NCBI GenBank assembly: GCA_002696485.1
Contig: NZTP01000036.1
Span: 1-33,128, forward strand
Direction: 5' to 3'
DNA: 33,128 bases
Origin: Altibacter sp.
GTDB taxonomy: Bacteria; Bacteroidota; Bacteroidia; Flavobacteriales; Flavobacteriaceae
The position numbers and the translations under genes are program-made. Of the stretch, positions 1 through 8,215 are shown one piece after another. The number at the start of each line of letters is the position of its first letter. Within the stretch, counting starts at the first letter, position 1. Under the pieces are notes generated by a model that searched no databases, was not told where the DNA came from, and worked only from the letters and a program-made list of their open reading frames with translations.

Positions 1-59
1 AGTTAAGCCCGTTTGCGCCGATGGTACTACATTGTGGAAGAGTAGGTCGCCGCCTTCTT
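1..59 (+). rRNA. rrf: 5S ribosomal RNA, 3' part (5' end outside window)
   Basis: The first 59 bases match the conserved 3' half of bacterial 5S rRNA: GAAGTTAAGCCC-like start, GCGCCGATGGTACT in the middle and GAGAGTAGGTCGCCGCC-like end (here GAAGAGTAGGTCGCCGCC). The 5' half is cut off by the window edge. It is presumably the last gene of a 16S-23S-5S operon, because a strong terminator follows within a few bases. Confidence 0.93.
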
Positions 60-61
60 AT

Positions 62-96
62 AAAGACCCAATTCGAAAGAATTGGGTCTTTTTTTA
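62..96 (+). terminator. Intrinsic terminator of the rRNA operon
   Basis: A 13-bp perfect stem (AAAGACCCAATTC at 62-74 with GAATTGGGTCTTT at 79-91) closed by a GAAA tetraloop, followed by a T run. It lies directly after the 5S rRNA. Confidence 0.93.
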
Positions 97-142
97 TGCA
101 ATAGATTTTTTAAAAAATAGTTATACCACTAAATAAAAACCA

Positions 143-766
143 TTGGAACAAACTAAAATTGAAGAATTGTGGAATGCAGCTTCACACGGACTTGGAATTC
201 TACTGGGCGTCGTGGGGCTCGTATTGCTGTTGGTATACGATTCCGAAAAAACAGCGTATAGCACATTCAGTATTATTGTGTATTCGCTTTCAATAATTGT
301 TTTATTTGCAGCATCTACAATTTACCATGCCGTAACCCATGAATCTTGGAAAGAAACTTGTCGTAAGATCGACCATATTAGTATTTATTTTCTCATAGCG
401 GGTACATATACACCCGTAGCTTTAATATCCTTGGAAGCAAGTTCCGGGTGGTATTTGTTTTGGACGGTTTGGAGCATTGCGGCTTTTGGGACACTATTGA
501 AAATCTTTTTTACCGGAAGATATGAGATCTTGTCATTATTGTTATACCTTATCATGGGATGGCTTATTGTAGTTGATCTCAACAACTTATTGGAACAACA
601 AACGTCTTTGGGAATTACACTTCTTCTCTTAGGAGGCGCTTTCTATACTATTGGGATCCTCTTCTATGCTATACGAAAAATCCCATACAATCATGTAATC
701 TGGCATTTCTTTGTGTTAGGAGGCAGTATCGCGCATTTCTTCTTTATATTTTTAGATGTCATCTAA
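143..766 (+). CDS. trhA: PAQR/hemolysin III family membrane protein TrhA
   Basis: 207 aa, seven predicted membrane segments, the usual size for bacterial hemolysin III/TrhA proteins. Family signatures are visible: EELWNAASHGLG at the N-terminus, the STIYH motif near residue 60, the KIDHISIYFLIAGTYTP segment around residues 75-91 and HVIWHFFVLGGSIAHF near the C-terminus. The conserved histidines and aspartate form the metal site of the PAQR fold. The family is linked to membrane fluidity or lipid homeostasis; the hemolysin name is historical. The start is TTG at 143: an in-frame stop at 134 excludes anything upstream, there is no in-frame ATG before the conserved N-terminal motif, and an A-rich stretch precedes it. 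It is convergent with the ZIP gene, 18 bp away. Confidence 0.9.
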   Translation: MEQTKIEELWNAASHGLGILLGVVGLVLLLVYDSEKTAYSTFSIIVYSLSIIVLFAASTIYHAVTHESWKETCRKIDHISIYFLIAGTYTPVALISLEASSGWYLFWTVWSIAAFGTLLKIFFTGRYEILSLLLYLIMGWLIVVDLNNLLEQQTSLGITLLLLGGAFYTIGILFYAIRKIPYNHVIWHFFVLGGSIAHFFFIFLDVI

Positions 767-784
767 AATGTACGGTACAGTCAT

Positions 785-1450
785 CTAGATAATATAGGCA
801 AGTACAAACCCTAGCACTATGGTGATGAGTTTCGCCAAATTGAATTTATGATCTTTACTGCTTTCATATAAGATCGTGGTAGAAACGTGCAAGAAGATAC
901 CTATGACTACCGCAGTAATTTCAGTGTGATAGGTCTGTAGTGTTTCAAAAGTGGATAACCAGCTTCCCAATGGTGTCATAAGTGCGAATAAGGTCATAAA
1001 AAGGATGGTGACAGTTCTACTATACTTCGCTTTTATAAAAAAGAACGATAATATAATTGCCACAGGGATCTTATGCACCAAAATACCTATAAGGATATTA
1101 TTTTCTTCAGAAATGGGAAAACCTTCCAAAAGTGCATGAATAGCAAGACTAATAAACAGTAGCCACGGAAAGTTTCGTTTATCTGAATGTAAATGAATAT
1201 GTCCGTGTTCGGCTCCTTTTGAAAAGAATTCAAGGCAAATTTGAAGCAAAATTCCTCCCATGATAAAAATCCCTATACGTTCGGTGGGCATTTCGAACAC
1301 TTCAGGAAGCAGCTCTAAAATAGTCATGGAAAGAAGGAATGCCCCGCTAAAAGCCAAATAGATGGTGAGCTGCTTCATCTCACGTGCCTTGAGACCTTCA
1401 GCAATTAAATAGCCTATTGCAACAGCTAAAAAGAGTACAATATAGACCAT
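785..1450 (-). CDS. ZIP family divalent metal transporter
   Basis: 221 aa integral membrane protein with about eight hydrophobic segments. The ZIP hallmarks are present: HALLEGFPI (metal-binding histidine and glutamate of membrane segment 4) and HKIPVA (segment 5), and a histidine-rich cytoplasmic loop containing HGHIHLH between segments 3 and 4. It should import zinc, iron or a similar divalent cation; the metal cannot be read from the sequence. An in-frame TTG at 1453 is also possible, but the ATG at 1450 overlaps the stop of the upstream methyltransferase as TGATG, which indicates translational coupling, so I chose the ATG. Confidence 0.88.
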   Translation of the reverse strand: MVYIVLFLAVAIGYLIAEGLKAREMKQLTIYLAFSGAFLLSMTILELLPEVFEMPTERIGIFIMGGILLQICLEFFSKGAEHGHIHLHSDKRNFPWLLFISLAIHALLEGFPISEENNILIGILVHKIPVAIILSFFFIKAKYSRTVTILFMTLFALMTPLGSWLSTFETLQTYHTEITAVVIGIFLHVSTTILYESSKDHKFNLAKLITIVLGFVLAYII

Positions 1451-2181
1451 CAATTAAAAATTAAGATAAGACGTTCGGAGGTATCTTGATCGAATTCCCG
1501 TAAGTGATAATCTCCAAAACAATGATGTAAGGATACTTCAGCCTCTTCAAAATATACCAAAAAATCGGTTAGAGTAAGCGCTTTAACGCGTTCTGTAAAG
1601 GCATACGCTTGTCCATTATCTTTAAATTGAATTTCTTTATAGATATAACCATCGGTTATATGACGCTTTATATGAAAATCGATCTTTTCTACGGTCTTAG
1701 TTTCAGAAGCAACTAAATGCTTTGCCACATGATGAACATTTAAAAAATCGATGACTCCATACCCATTAGGTTTTAAACCATTCTTGATTGCTTTAATCGT
1801 TCTCACGTTGTCTTCTTCAGACTCAAAATAACCAAAGCTTGTAAACAGATTGAAGATCGCATCAAATTTTGAAGTAAAGGGTTTACACATATCGTGAACA
1901 ACAAATTCCAGGCGTTCATTCTCAAATTTTTTTGCATACGCTATACTGCGTGGTGAGAGATCTGCGCCAATAACCTTATAACCTAGCGTATTCAAATATT
2001 TTGAATGGCGTCCTTTTCCGCAGGCGAGATCAAGAATTTCGGCATCTTTAGACAATTCCAAAAACGATGTAATCCGCCTCATAAAATATCCTGCTTCGTC
2101 GTAGTCCCTATCCTTATATAAAATATGGTAGTAAGGCGTGTCAAACCAGGAGGTATACCAAGTATCGGTCTCTTTTTGCAT
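1450..2181 (-). CDS. Class I SAM-dependent methyltransferase, substrate unknown
   Basis: 243 aa. The Rossmann-type methyltransferase fold is shown by motif I ILDLACGKGRHS (residues ~49-60), the acidic end of strand 2 in VIGADLSP, and a motif IV-like stretch FDAIFNLFTSFGYF. The length and the C-terminal beta-rich part resemble small-molecule methyltransferases of the Methyltransf_25 group rather than rRNA enzymes. It is the first gene of a two-gene unit with the ZIP transporter, overlapping it by one base; the functional link is unknown. It is divergent from the THUMP methyltransferase gene, with only 46 bp between the start codons. Confidence 0.85.
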   Translation of the reverse strand: MQKETDTWYTSWFDTPYYHILYKDRDYDEAGYFMRRITSFLELSKDAEILDLACGKGRHSKYLNTLGYKVIGADLSPRSIAYAKKFENERLEFVVHDMCKPFTSKFDAIFNLFTSFGYFESEEDNVRTIKAIKNGLKPNGYGVIDFLNVHHVAKHLVASETKTVEKIDFHIKRHITDGYIYKEIQFKDNGQAYAFTERVKALTLTDFLVYFEEAEVSLHHCFGDYHLREFDQDTSERLILIFN

Positions 2182-2210
2182 GAATCAATGTTTCCGCTGC
2201 TAAAATACTG

Positions 2211-2218
2211 TATTTTTG
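2211..2218 (+). promoter_or_regulatory. Bacteroidota -7 box TATTTTTG upstream of the THUMP methyltransferase gene
   Basis: Perfect match to TAnnTTTG. The ATG at 2228 begins nine bases after the box, so the transcript should have almost no leader. I see no clear -33 TTTG at the usual distance. Confidence 0.55.
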
Positions 2219-2227
2219 TAGGACTTT

Positions 2228-3397
2228 ATGAATGACACTATGGGAAAAAATTTTAAAATGGTCGCCAAAACCCTCTACGGACTGGAGGAATTACTAGCAC
2301 AGGAGCTAAGACAGTTGGGTGCCGGTGCCATTGAGATAGGGACGCGAAATGTTTCTTTTGAAGGGGATACCGGTTTTATGTATAAAGCAAACCTTTGTTG
2401 CCGTACCGCCATTAAGATCTTAAAACCCATTACGGCCTTTAATGTTTTTTCTGAAGAGGACCTCTATAAAAGGATCTACGATATGCCATGGGAGCACTAC
2501 ATGAGTGCAAAAGGCAGTTTGGCGATTGATGCTACAGTGTTTTCTGAACAATTCACACACTCTCAATATGTCGCCTTTAAAACAAAGGATGCCATTGTCG
2601 ATCGTTTTCGTGATAGGGATGGGGAACGTCCCAATGTAGATTTGGATCATCCTACTTTGCGAATTAATGTTCATATCGATCGTAACATTTGTACCGTATC
2701 GTTGGATAGTTCCGGACACTCCTTGCACAAGCGCGGTTATAAGACCGAAAGTACCGTCGCGCCGATCAATGAAGTGTTAGCAGCGGGAATGATCATGCTT
2801 TCAGGTTGGTCCGGACAATGTGATCTAATGGATCCAATGTGTGGAAGTGGTACTATTGTCACGGAAGCTGCCATGATAGCCTGTAATATCCCCCCAAATT
2901 TAAACAGAGATGAGTTTGGTTTTGAAACCTGGCCCGACTTTGATGTCAATCTGTATGAGCGAATTGAAGATGCGGCACTTAGTAAAATTCGGGATTTTCA
3001 TTTTAAGATATACGGATTCGACGTAGATCCGCTAGCGGTTAAGAAAGCCAAGGAAAATGCCAAAAATGCCAATCTTCAGGACTTTATCGATTTTGAAGTA
3101 AAGAATTTCTTCGAAAGTGAAAAGGTGACAGGAAGACAATTATATATGATATTCAATCCGCCGTATGACGAACGTATTTCGGTGGCAGATATTTCTAAAT
3201 TTTATGCCGATATCGGGTCCACACTAAAGCATGGATATGCCGGCACGCAAGCATGGATGATCACCTCCAACATGGAAGCCCTGAAGCACGTAGGTTTACG
3301 ACCTTCAGCAAAAATAAAGCTGTATAACGGGAAACTCGAAAGTAAGTTTGTTCGTTATGAGATGTACGAAGGCAGTAAAAAAGAGAAGAAACAGTAA
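2228..3397 (+). CDS. THUMP-domain class I RNA methyltransferase (RlmL-type, 23S rRNA m2G)
   Basis: 389 aa. The N-terminal ~155 residues form a ferredoxin-like plus THUMP region for RNA binding; the C-terminal half is an N2-guanine methyltransferase with DPMCGSGT (SAM binding, ~residue 203) and the catalytic NPPY motif (~residue 312). This is the single-domain relative of the RlmL half of E. coli RlmKL, which modifies G2445 of 23S rRNA; the exact target here is inferred from family. A second in-frame ATG at 2240 (MGKNFKM) is an alternative start. If transcription starts a few bases after the -7 box, the 2228 ATG would be practically leaderless while 2240 would have a short leader. It ends exactly where the convergent DUF6048 gene ends. 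Confidence 0.88.
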   Translation: MNDTMGKNFKMVAKTLYGLEELLAQELRQLGAGAIEIGTRNVSFEGDTGFMYKANLCCRTAIKILKPITAFNVFSEEDLYKRIYDMPWEHYMSAKGSLAIDATVFSEQFTHSQYVAFKTKDAIVDRFRDRDGERPNVDLDHPTLRINVHIDRNICTVSLDSSGHSLHKRGYKTESTVAPINEVLAAGMIMLSGWSGQCDLMDPMCGSGTIVTEAAMIACNIPPNLNRDEFGFETWPDFDVNLYERIEDAALSKIRDFHFKIYGFDVDPLAVKKAKENAKNANLQDFIDFEVKNFFESEKVTGRQLYMIFNPPYDERISVADISKFYADIGSTLKHGYAGTQAWMITSNMEALKHVGLRPSAKIKLYNGKLESKFVRYEMYEGSKKEKKQ

Positions 3398-4105
3398 TTA
3401 CTTCTTAAAGATTGGGATAAGGTAGGAAAGTGAATATCCGTATCCTACACCGAATTCGCTAAAATCGTAGGTTCGATTGAAACCCGGGATATAAAGATTG
3501 TCAAAATTCTCAGGCTGATCCTCGCTTAGCTTCCGTTTTAGTTGTACTTGAAGGGTAAGATAGAGGTTGTTCAAGACTTCCGTCTTCACTCCAACAATTA
3601 ATTCCGCCCAATGTGCCGTTAGTCCATTGAATTCCTGTGGATCTACCTTAAACGTTTGTGGGAATGTTTGATTGGTCGTATAGACACCATAGGCCAAAAG
3701 CTCATGAGAAAAACTGGAGAACCCGTACCGAAGCCCACCGATAATTGCATTATCCATACCGAGCCAATTGGTATACGCATTATAATCCATGCCTATTTTG
3801 GCATAGCTCCCTGACGTGGTAGTGTTAATATACGGTTCAAAAATATCCTTCTTCTCACTTCCTAGTTCTGCTGCAATATAGAATTTTTGTGATATTCTGA
3901 AATCACCCACGATCTCGAACCCCGAATAACCATCTTCCAGTAGGGTACGCAGCGGCTTGGACAGATCGGCCCCTACACGCAATCCGTAGGCTTCCGAACG
4001 CACCTTGAGTGTGTCCTGAGCTGTACCTGTCTGCTGTGCCGAACCTGAAAGGATCGTTAGCAGACAAATACTAATGAAAAATAGTAAGGTGCGCAGACGT
4101 ATCAT
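3398..4105 (-). CDS. DUF6048 family secreted/outer-membrane protein
   Basis: 235 aa with an N-terminal signal peptide (hydrophobic residues 5-20 ending SGSAQ). The rest is rich in alternating polar and aromatic residues, e.g. GLRYGFSSFSHEL and GVGYGYSLSYLIPIF at the end, typical of a small outer-membrane beta-barrel. It matches the flavobacterial DUF6048 family as I remember it; function unknown. It is the third gene of the rlmD-DUF6452-DUF6048 unit, starting 35 bp inside the end of the DUF6452 gene, so translation is probably coupled. Its stop abuts the convergent methyltransferase stop with no terminator between them. Confidence 0.8.
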   Translation of the reverse strand: MIRLRTLLFFISICLLTILSGSAQQTGTAQDTLKVRSEAYGLRVGADLSKPLRTLLEDGYSGFEIVGDFRISQKFYIAAELGSEKKDIFEPYINTTTSGSYAKIGMDYNAYTNWLGMDNAIIGGLRYGFSSFSHELLAYGVYTTNQTFPQTFKVDPQEFNGLTAHWAELIVGVKTEVLNNLYLTLQVQLKRKLSEDQPENFDNLYIPGFNRTYDFSEFGVGYGYSLSYLIPIFKK

Positions 4106-4559
4106 TGGCTACCGTAGGGTTAAGGGTTTCTATACTTACGATCCAATTTCCGGTATTCGGATCCTCTTCTTGGGTGGTTAGATTGGTGAAAATTGTTTTA
4201 AAACCACAGGCTCTATTCACATAAAGATCCTCGCGCTGATAGGTAAAAGCAAGCATGGCATCGTTTGGAGCGCTGCCCCCATCATCTTTTTTAAAGAGGA
4301 AGGATGAAGTATTTAGATTCGTATTCAGTGGGATGGCTATTGAATCTGTAGTGGTTTGGCTTAAGACTACGACACCGTTCAACCCCGAAGTTCTTACTGT
4401 GAGATTTGGCACCTCTTTTGTTTCTGTAGGATTGGCACTGTCCTTAAATGTAATTATCAACAGTGGGGTAGTGGCGGTCCCTTCGGCACAGATATCATCG
4501 CGAGTGCATCCTATCAACAGGCTTATAAAAGCAATAATTAAAAGAAAATATTTTATCAT
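4071..4559 (-). CDS. DUF6452 family lipoprotein
   Basis: 162 aa. Lipoprotein signal with lipobox LIGC at Cys18, followed by TRDD. The mature part is beta-rich, with three further cysteines (DDIC, CGFK). It belongs to the DUF6452 family found next to rlmD in Flavobacteriaceae; function unknown. It lies 28 bp after rlmD and overlaps the DUF6048 gene by 35 bp. A likely idea is that the lipoprotein and the following barrel protein act together at the outer membrane; this is inference from gene order. Confidence 0.82.
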   Translation of the reverse strand: MIKYFLLIIAFISLLIGCTRDDICAEGTATTPLLIITFKDSANPTETKEVPNLTVRTSGLNGVVVLSQTTTDSIAIPLNTNLNTSSFLFKKDDGGSAPNDAMLAFTYQREDLYVNRACGFKTIFTNLTTQEEDPNTGNWIVSIETLNPTVANDTSAHLTIFH

Positions 4560-4587
4560 AGAATCTCCGGATCTTTTTCAGAATACA

Positions 4588-6000
4588 TCAACGCTTTTCC
4601 AAAAGTACAACATTTTCCACATGGTGTGTTTGTGGGAACATATCTACCGGTTGTACCTTGGTCACTTTGTACAAGACATCCAGCATAGCTAGATCTCTCG
4701 CTTGTGTGGCACTGTTGCAGCTCACGTAGACGATCTTTGGCGCTTTAATAGTGAGTAATTGCTGAACCACATCAGCGTGCATCCCGTCTCTGGGCGGATC
4801 GGTAATGATTACGTCGGGTTTGCCGTGTGTAGTCAAAAAATCGTCATTGAAAACTTTTTTCATATCACCAACAAAGAACGAAACATTGGTGATGGAATTT
4901 CGTTCTGCGTTCTCTTTGGCCGCCTCAATAGCTTCAGGAACAGCTTCTACCCCTATGACCTTCTTAGCATTTTTTGCTACGAATTGTGCAATGGTGCCTG
5001 TTCCGGTATAAAGATCAAACACTACTTCCGATCCGATAAGTCCGGCAAACGCTCTTGTAACTTTATAAAGCTCATATGCCTGTTCACTATTGGTTTGATA
5101 AAAAGATTTAGCGTTGATTTTAAACGTAAGCCCTTCCATTTCTTCAAAGATATGATCGCGACCTGCATGACAAATGACTTCTTGATCGTATATAGTGTCG
5201 TTTCCTTTGCTATTGATGACGTAGAGAAGGGAAGTTATTTCAGGAAACTGCGCAGCGATGGCATCTAGTAAAACAATACGCTTTGGAGCATCTTCATAGA
5301 AGAATTGTAGAAGTACCATCACCTCTCCTGTGGAAGAAGTACGAAGCATCAATGTTCTTAGAAAACCTTCTTGTTTCCGCGTGTTGAAGAAAGAGAGATC
5401 AAGCATTTCGGCTTTTTCTTTCACAAAATCCCGAATGGCATTGCTAGGGTCCTGCTGGAGATAACAATTGTTCAGGTCGAGTATCTTATCCCACATTCCC
5501 GGTATGTGAAACCCAAGTGCATTGCGATTGGTGATCACTTCGTCACTTTGTATTTGTTCTAGTGTCAACCATTTATTATCACTAAAGGAGAATTCCATCT
5601 TATTTCGGTAAAAATAAGTGCGTTCCGAGCCAAGAATAGGTTGTACTTCTGGGATTTCTATCTTTCCGAGCCGGATAAGGTTGTTCTCAACCTCCTTCTG
5701 TTTGAAATATAACTGATCTTTGTAACTCATATTCTGCCACTTGCAACCGCCACATACACCAAAATGTTCGCAGACAGGTTCGACCCGTCTTTCAGAAAAT
5801 TTAGAAATTGAAACAGCCGACCCCTCATAGTAGGCTTTACGCTGTTTTGTGGTTTGTACAGTAGCCACATCTCCGGGTACAGCGTTATCGATAAAAATCA
5901 CGCGGCCGTCCGGAGCTTTCGCAATCGCTTTTCCTTTAGCTCCTGCATCGATCACAGCTACATCTTCAAAAATCTTTCGGTTGTTCTTTCTTCTGGACAT
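4588..6000 (-). CDS. rlmD: 23S rRNA (uracil-1939-C5)-methyltransferase RlmD
   Basis: 470 aa. An N-terminal TRAM domain (residues ~10-70) is followed by the iron-sulfur cysteines C77-x5-C83-x2-C86 (CEHFGVCGGC) and a methyltransferase domain with FDLYTGTGTIAQF (SAM site), DPPRDGMH and the catalytic nucleophile Cys428 in YVSCNSATQ. The enzyme makes m5U1939 in 23S rRNA; the related RumB and TrmA lack this arrangement or the TRAM domain. It heads the operon with DUF6452 and DUF6048. A perfect -7 box ends only four bases before the ATG, so the mRNA is probably leaderless. Confidence 0.93.
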   Translation of the reverse strand: MSRRKNNRKIFEDVAVIDAGAKGKAIAKAPDGRVIFIDNAVPGDVATVQTTKQRKAYYEGSAVSISKFSERRVEPVCEHFGVCGGCKWQNMSYKDQLYFKQKEVENNLIRLGKIEIPEVQPILGSERTYFYRNKMEFSFSDNKWLTLEQIQSDEVITNRNALGFHIPGMWDKILDLNNCYLQQDPSNAIRDFVKEKAEMLDLSFFNTRKQEGFLRTLMLRTSSTGEVMVLLQFFYEDAPKRIVLLDAIAAQFPEITSLLYVINSKGNDTIYDQEVICHAGRDHIFEEMEGLTFKINAKSFYQTNSEQAYELYKVTRAFAGLIGSEVVFDLYTGTGTIAQFVAKNAKKVIGVEAVPEAIEAAKENAERNSITNVSFFVGDMKKVFNDDFLTTHGKPDVIITDPPRDGMHADVVQQLLTIKAPKIVYVSCNSATQARDLAMLDVLYKVTKVQPVDMFPQTHHVENVVLLEKR

Positions 6001-6004
6001 CGTG

Positions 6005-6012
6005 CAAAAATA
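6005..6012 (-). promoter_or_regulatory. -7 box TATTTTTG of rlmD
   Basis: On the minus strand TATTTTTG occupies 6012-6005 and is followed by CACG and then the ATG at 6000. With the usual distance to the start site, transcription would begin at or next to the A of the start codon. Confidence 0.55.
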
Positions 6013-6072
6013 GCATAATTAGAGCGTTTAAAATGGGGGAGATCGCCAAAAAATGTGGGAATATTTTAGTAA

Positions 6073-6105
6073 TTTGCGGACCTACGGATGATTTCTCTCC
6101 GCAAA
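6073..6105. repeat. 8-bp inverted repeat upstream of rocD
   Basis: TTTGCGGA at 6073-6080 and its exact complement TCCGCAAA at 6098-6105, separated by 17 bases. The left arm overlaps a weak promoter-like TAGTAATTTG. It could be an operator for a dimeric regulator or a leader hairpin; there is no U run, so it is not a terminator. Confidence 0.45.
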
Positions 6106-6146
6106 GCAGGAATCGACTTTGTTCTACCTATTAATTTCAGAAAAAA

Positions 6147-7427
6147 ATGGCAGTGTTAGAGAAAACAGCTTCCCAGAAAGCGATCGATCTAGAAAATAAA
6201 TACGGAGCTCATAATTACCATCCACTACCGGTAGTATTGACTCGTGGTGAAGGAGTTTATGTGTGGGATGTGGACGGCAAGAAGTATTTCGATTTCCTTT
6301 CGGCTTATAGTGCCGTGAATCAGGGGCATTGCCATCCTAAGATTGTTGGTGCCATGAACGACCAAGCGCAGCGACTTACGCTTACATCGAGAGCTTTTCA
6401 CAACGATATGTTGGGGCAGTATGAGAAATATGCGAGCGAATATTTTAAATTCGATAAGCTCTTGCCTATGAATACGGGAGCTGAAGCCGTTGAAACTGCA
6501 ATCAAGATTTGCCGGAAGTGGGCTTATGAAAAAAAGGGAATCGATGAAAATGAAGCAGAGATCATTGTATGTGAAAACAATTTCCACGGAAGGACGACAA
6601 CAATTATCTCCTTTTCAAACGATCCTGTGGCGAGAAAGAACTTTGGACCTTACACCAAAGGATTTATAAAAGTATCCTACGATAATCTAGCTGAATTGGA
6701 GCAGGCAATGGCGAGTAGCTCGAATATAGCCGGATTCTTGGTCGAACCTATTCAGGGAGAGGCAGGGGTCTACGTTCCTTCTGACGAATATTTGATCAAG
6801 GCCAAAGCACTTTGCGAGAAATATGATGTACTGTTTATAGCAGATGAAGTGCAAACAGGAATTGCCCGTACGGGGCGTTTGTTGGCTACTTGTGGTAATT
6901 GCGACTGTCCTAAAAAGGATTGCAGTGGTACACCCGACGTGAAGCCAGATATCCTTATACTTGGAAAAGCCCTTAGTGGTGGTGCCTATCCGGTATCGGC
7001 CGTATTGGCTAACGACCCAATTATGAGTGTCATTAAGCCGGGTACCCATGGTTCGACCTTTGGTGGAAATCCGGTAGCAGCAGCCGTCGCTATGGCAGCG
7101 CTTGAGGTAGTGAAAGATGAAGCTTTGGCGGAGAACGCAGATATGTTAGGAAAACTCTTCCGAAGTGAATTACAAGCGTATATTGAAACTAGTACTATTG
7201 CTACGTTGGTTCGAGGAAAAGGTCTGTTGAATGCAATTGTCATCAATGATACTGAAGATAGCGATACTGCTTGGAATATTTGTTTGAAACTTCGTGATAA
7301 CGGATTATTGGCAAAACCTACCCATGGTAATATTATTCGGTTTGCTCCGCCATTAGTGATGAATGAAGCACAATTGCGAGAATGTATTGCGATCATTATA
7401 GAGACACTTAAGGAGTTTGACAAATAA
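6147..7427 (+). CDS. rocD: Ornithine--oxo-acid aminotransferase RocD
   Basis: 426 aa, PLP-dependent class III aminotransferase, normal length for the family. Visible motifs: [13 protein letters not shown] (PLP phosphate loop), [24 protein letters not shown] (the PLP-ring aspartate) and LGKALSGG with Lys274 as the PLP Schiff-base residue. It converts ornithine and 2-oxoglutarate to glutamate semialdehyde and glutamate, linking arginine breakdown with proline synthesis. Between the ADEVQTG and Lys motifs there is a cysteine-rich insertion, C249-x2-C252-x-C254-x4-C259, not found in the classical B. subtilis or human enzymes as I know them. The gene is monocistronic: divergent from rlmD and closed by a terminator. 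Confidence 0.94.
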   Translation: MAVLEKTASQKAIDLENKYGAHNYHPLPVVLTRGEGVYVWDVDGKKYFDFLSAYSAVNQGHCHPKIVGAMNDQAQRLTLTSRAFHNDMLGQYEKYASEYFKFDKLLPMNTGAEAVETAIKICRKWAYEKKGIDENEAEIIVCENNFHGRTTTIISFSNDPVARKNFGPYTKGFIKVSYDNLAELEQAMASSSNIAGFLVEPIQGEAGVYVPSDEYLIKAKALCEKYDVLFIADEVQTGIARTGRLLATCGNCDCPKKDCSGTPDVKPDILILGKALSGGAYPVSAVLANDPIMSVIKPGTHGSTFGGNPVAAAVAMAALEVVKDEALAENADMLGKLFRSELQAYIETSTIATLVRGKGLLNAIVINDTEDSDTAWNICLKLRDNGLLAKPTHGNIIRFAPPLVMNEAQLRECIAIIIETLKEFDK

Positions 7428-7453
7428 GAAGATAAGAATGAAATTGAGAGAAT

Positions 7454-7481
7454 AAAAAAAGCGGCAATTGCCGCTTTTTTT
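7454..7481. terminator. Bidirectional intrinsic terminator between rocD and the CCC-motif gene
   Basis: Perfect palindromic stem GCGGCAATTGCCGC flanked by A7 on the left and T7 on the right, so it can stop transcription from both sides. It serves rocD (+) and the convergent membrane-protein gene (-). Confidence 0.9.
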
Positions 7482-7497
7482 ATTAGTTATAGAATTA

Positions 7498-7821
7498 TTA
7501 CATTCCGTATTGCTCCATAAGCTCTTGATTCATATTCATGATGCCGTCCATTCCAAGAGTGGCGAATAAGAATATAACATATCCAAGATAAATCACGTTA
7601 AGCACGATACCGATAATGGCAAGGATTTTTCCTGTTTTTACATTTTGATACCCCGTATACTGTTCCGGATTGGCCATATAGACTGCGGTAGCTTTCTTAG
7701 CCATAACAATGGCAATGATACCGAAAATAAGCCCAAGAACTCCATAACAACAACATGTTACGATTGAGACTATACCAAAAACCAGAATAAGGGTAGCGTT
7801 AGGTAATTTTTGTTTTTCCAT
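7498..7821 (-). CDS. CCC-motif small membrane protein
   Basis: 107 aa with two long hydrophobic segments (residues ~9-41 and ~64-88). Three consecutive cysteines (IVTCCCYG, residues ~22-24) lie in the first segment and give this flavobacterial family its name. Glycine-rich helices (GLIFGIIAI) resemble DUF4190-type proteins. The biochemical role is unknown. It is the last of a minus-strand run of T9SS protein, DUF2752 and CCC protein; CCC and DUF2752 genes are often neighbours in this family, as I recall, suggesting a common membrane process. Confidence 0.82.
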   Translation of the reverse strand: MEKQKLPNATLILVFGIVSIVTCCCYGVLGLIFGIIAIVMAKKATAVYMANPEQYTGYQNVKTGKILAIIGIVLNVIYLGYVIFLFATLGMDGIMNMNQELMEQYGM

Positions 7822-7907
7822 AATTGAAAGAGTATTTAGTTGATTAACTTTATAAATTTAAACGAAATAATTTAAACCTAACTTGTATTCCCATAAATTT
7901 TAGTGAA

Positions 7908-8204
7908 TTACAACACCGAACTCATCTTCATAATATAACTTCCAATTATGATAACTACGTTAAGGAGTAGGAGTGCCACCTTGATCTGAAAGGCATAGCG
8001 AAATTTAACGAATAGATTAATAACCACCACCACTGCTAAAATTATAAGGCTATAGATGGCAGGATACATTTTAAATGCGGCAATAAACTCACCTCTAAAA
8101 AGTAAGGCTGTAGCACGTTGGATGCCACAGCCTAAACATTCAACCCCGAAGATTTTCTTATTGGTGCATTCCAACATATAATCTTCCAGGCCCTCTATGT
8201 TCAT
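7908..8204 (-). CDS. DUF2752 family membrane protein
   Basis: 98 aa. The DUF2752 signature is clear: ECLGCGIQRATALLFRGEF (residues ~22-40), i.e. a C-x2-CG-x2-R core, followed by AFKMYPA and two membrane helices. The family has no assigned function. The gene starts 11 bp after the stop of the T9SS-sorted protein gene, so it is probably transcribed with it, and it is followed 86 bp later by the CCC-motif gene. Both small proteins carry cysteines next to or inside membrane helices. Confidence 0.85.
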   Translation of the reverse strand: MNIEGLEDYMLECTNKKIFGVECLGCGIQRATALLFRGEFIAAFKMYPAIYSLIILAVVVVINLFVKFRYAFQIKVALLLLNVVIIIGSYIMKMSSVL

Positions 8205-8215
8205 AAAGGAAGTAT

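Noticed and set aside
4255-4692. Plus-strand open frame of 145 codons opposite DUF6452 and rlmD
   Set aside because: Antisense shadow: no family features, crosses two well-supported genes on the minus strand.
4759-5268. Plus-strand open frame of 169 codons opposite rlmD
   Set aside because: Antisense shadow of conserved RlmD motifs; no recognisable domain and unlikely composition.
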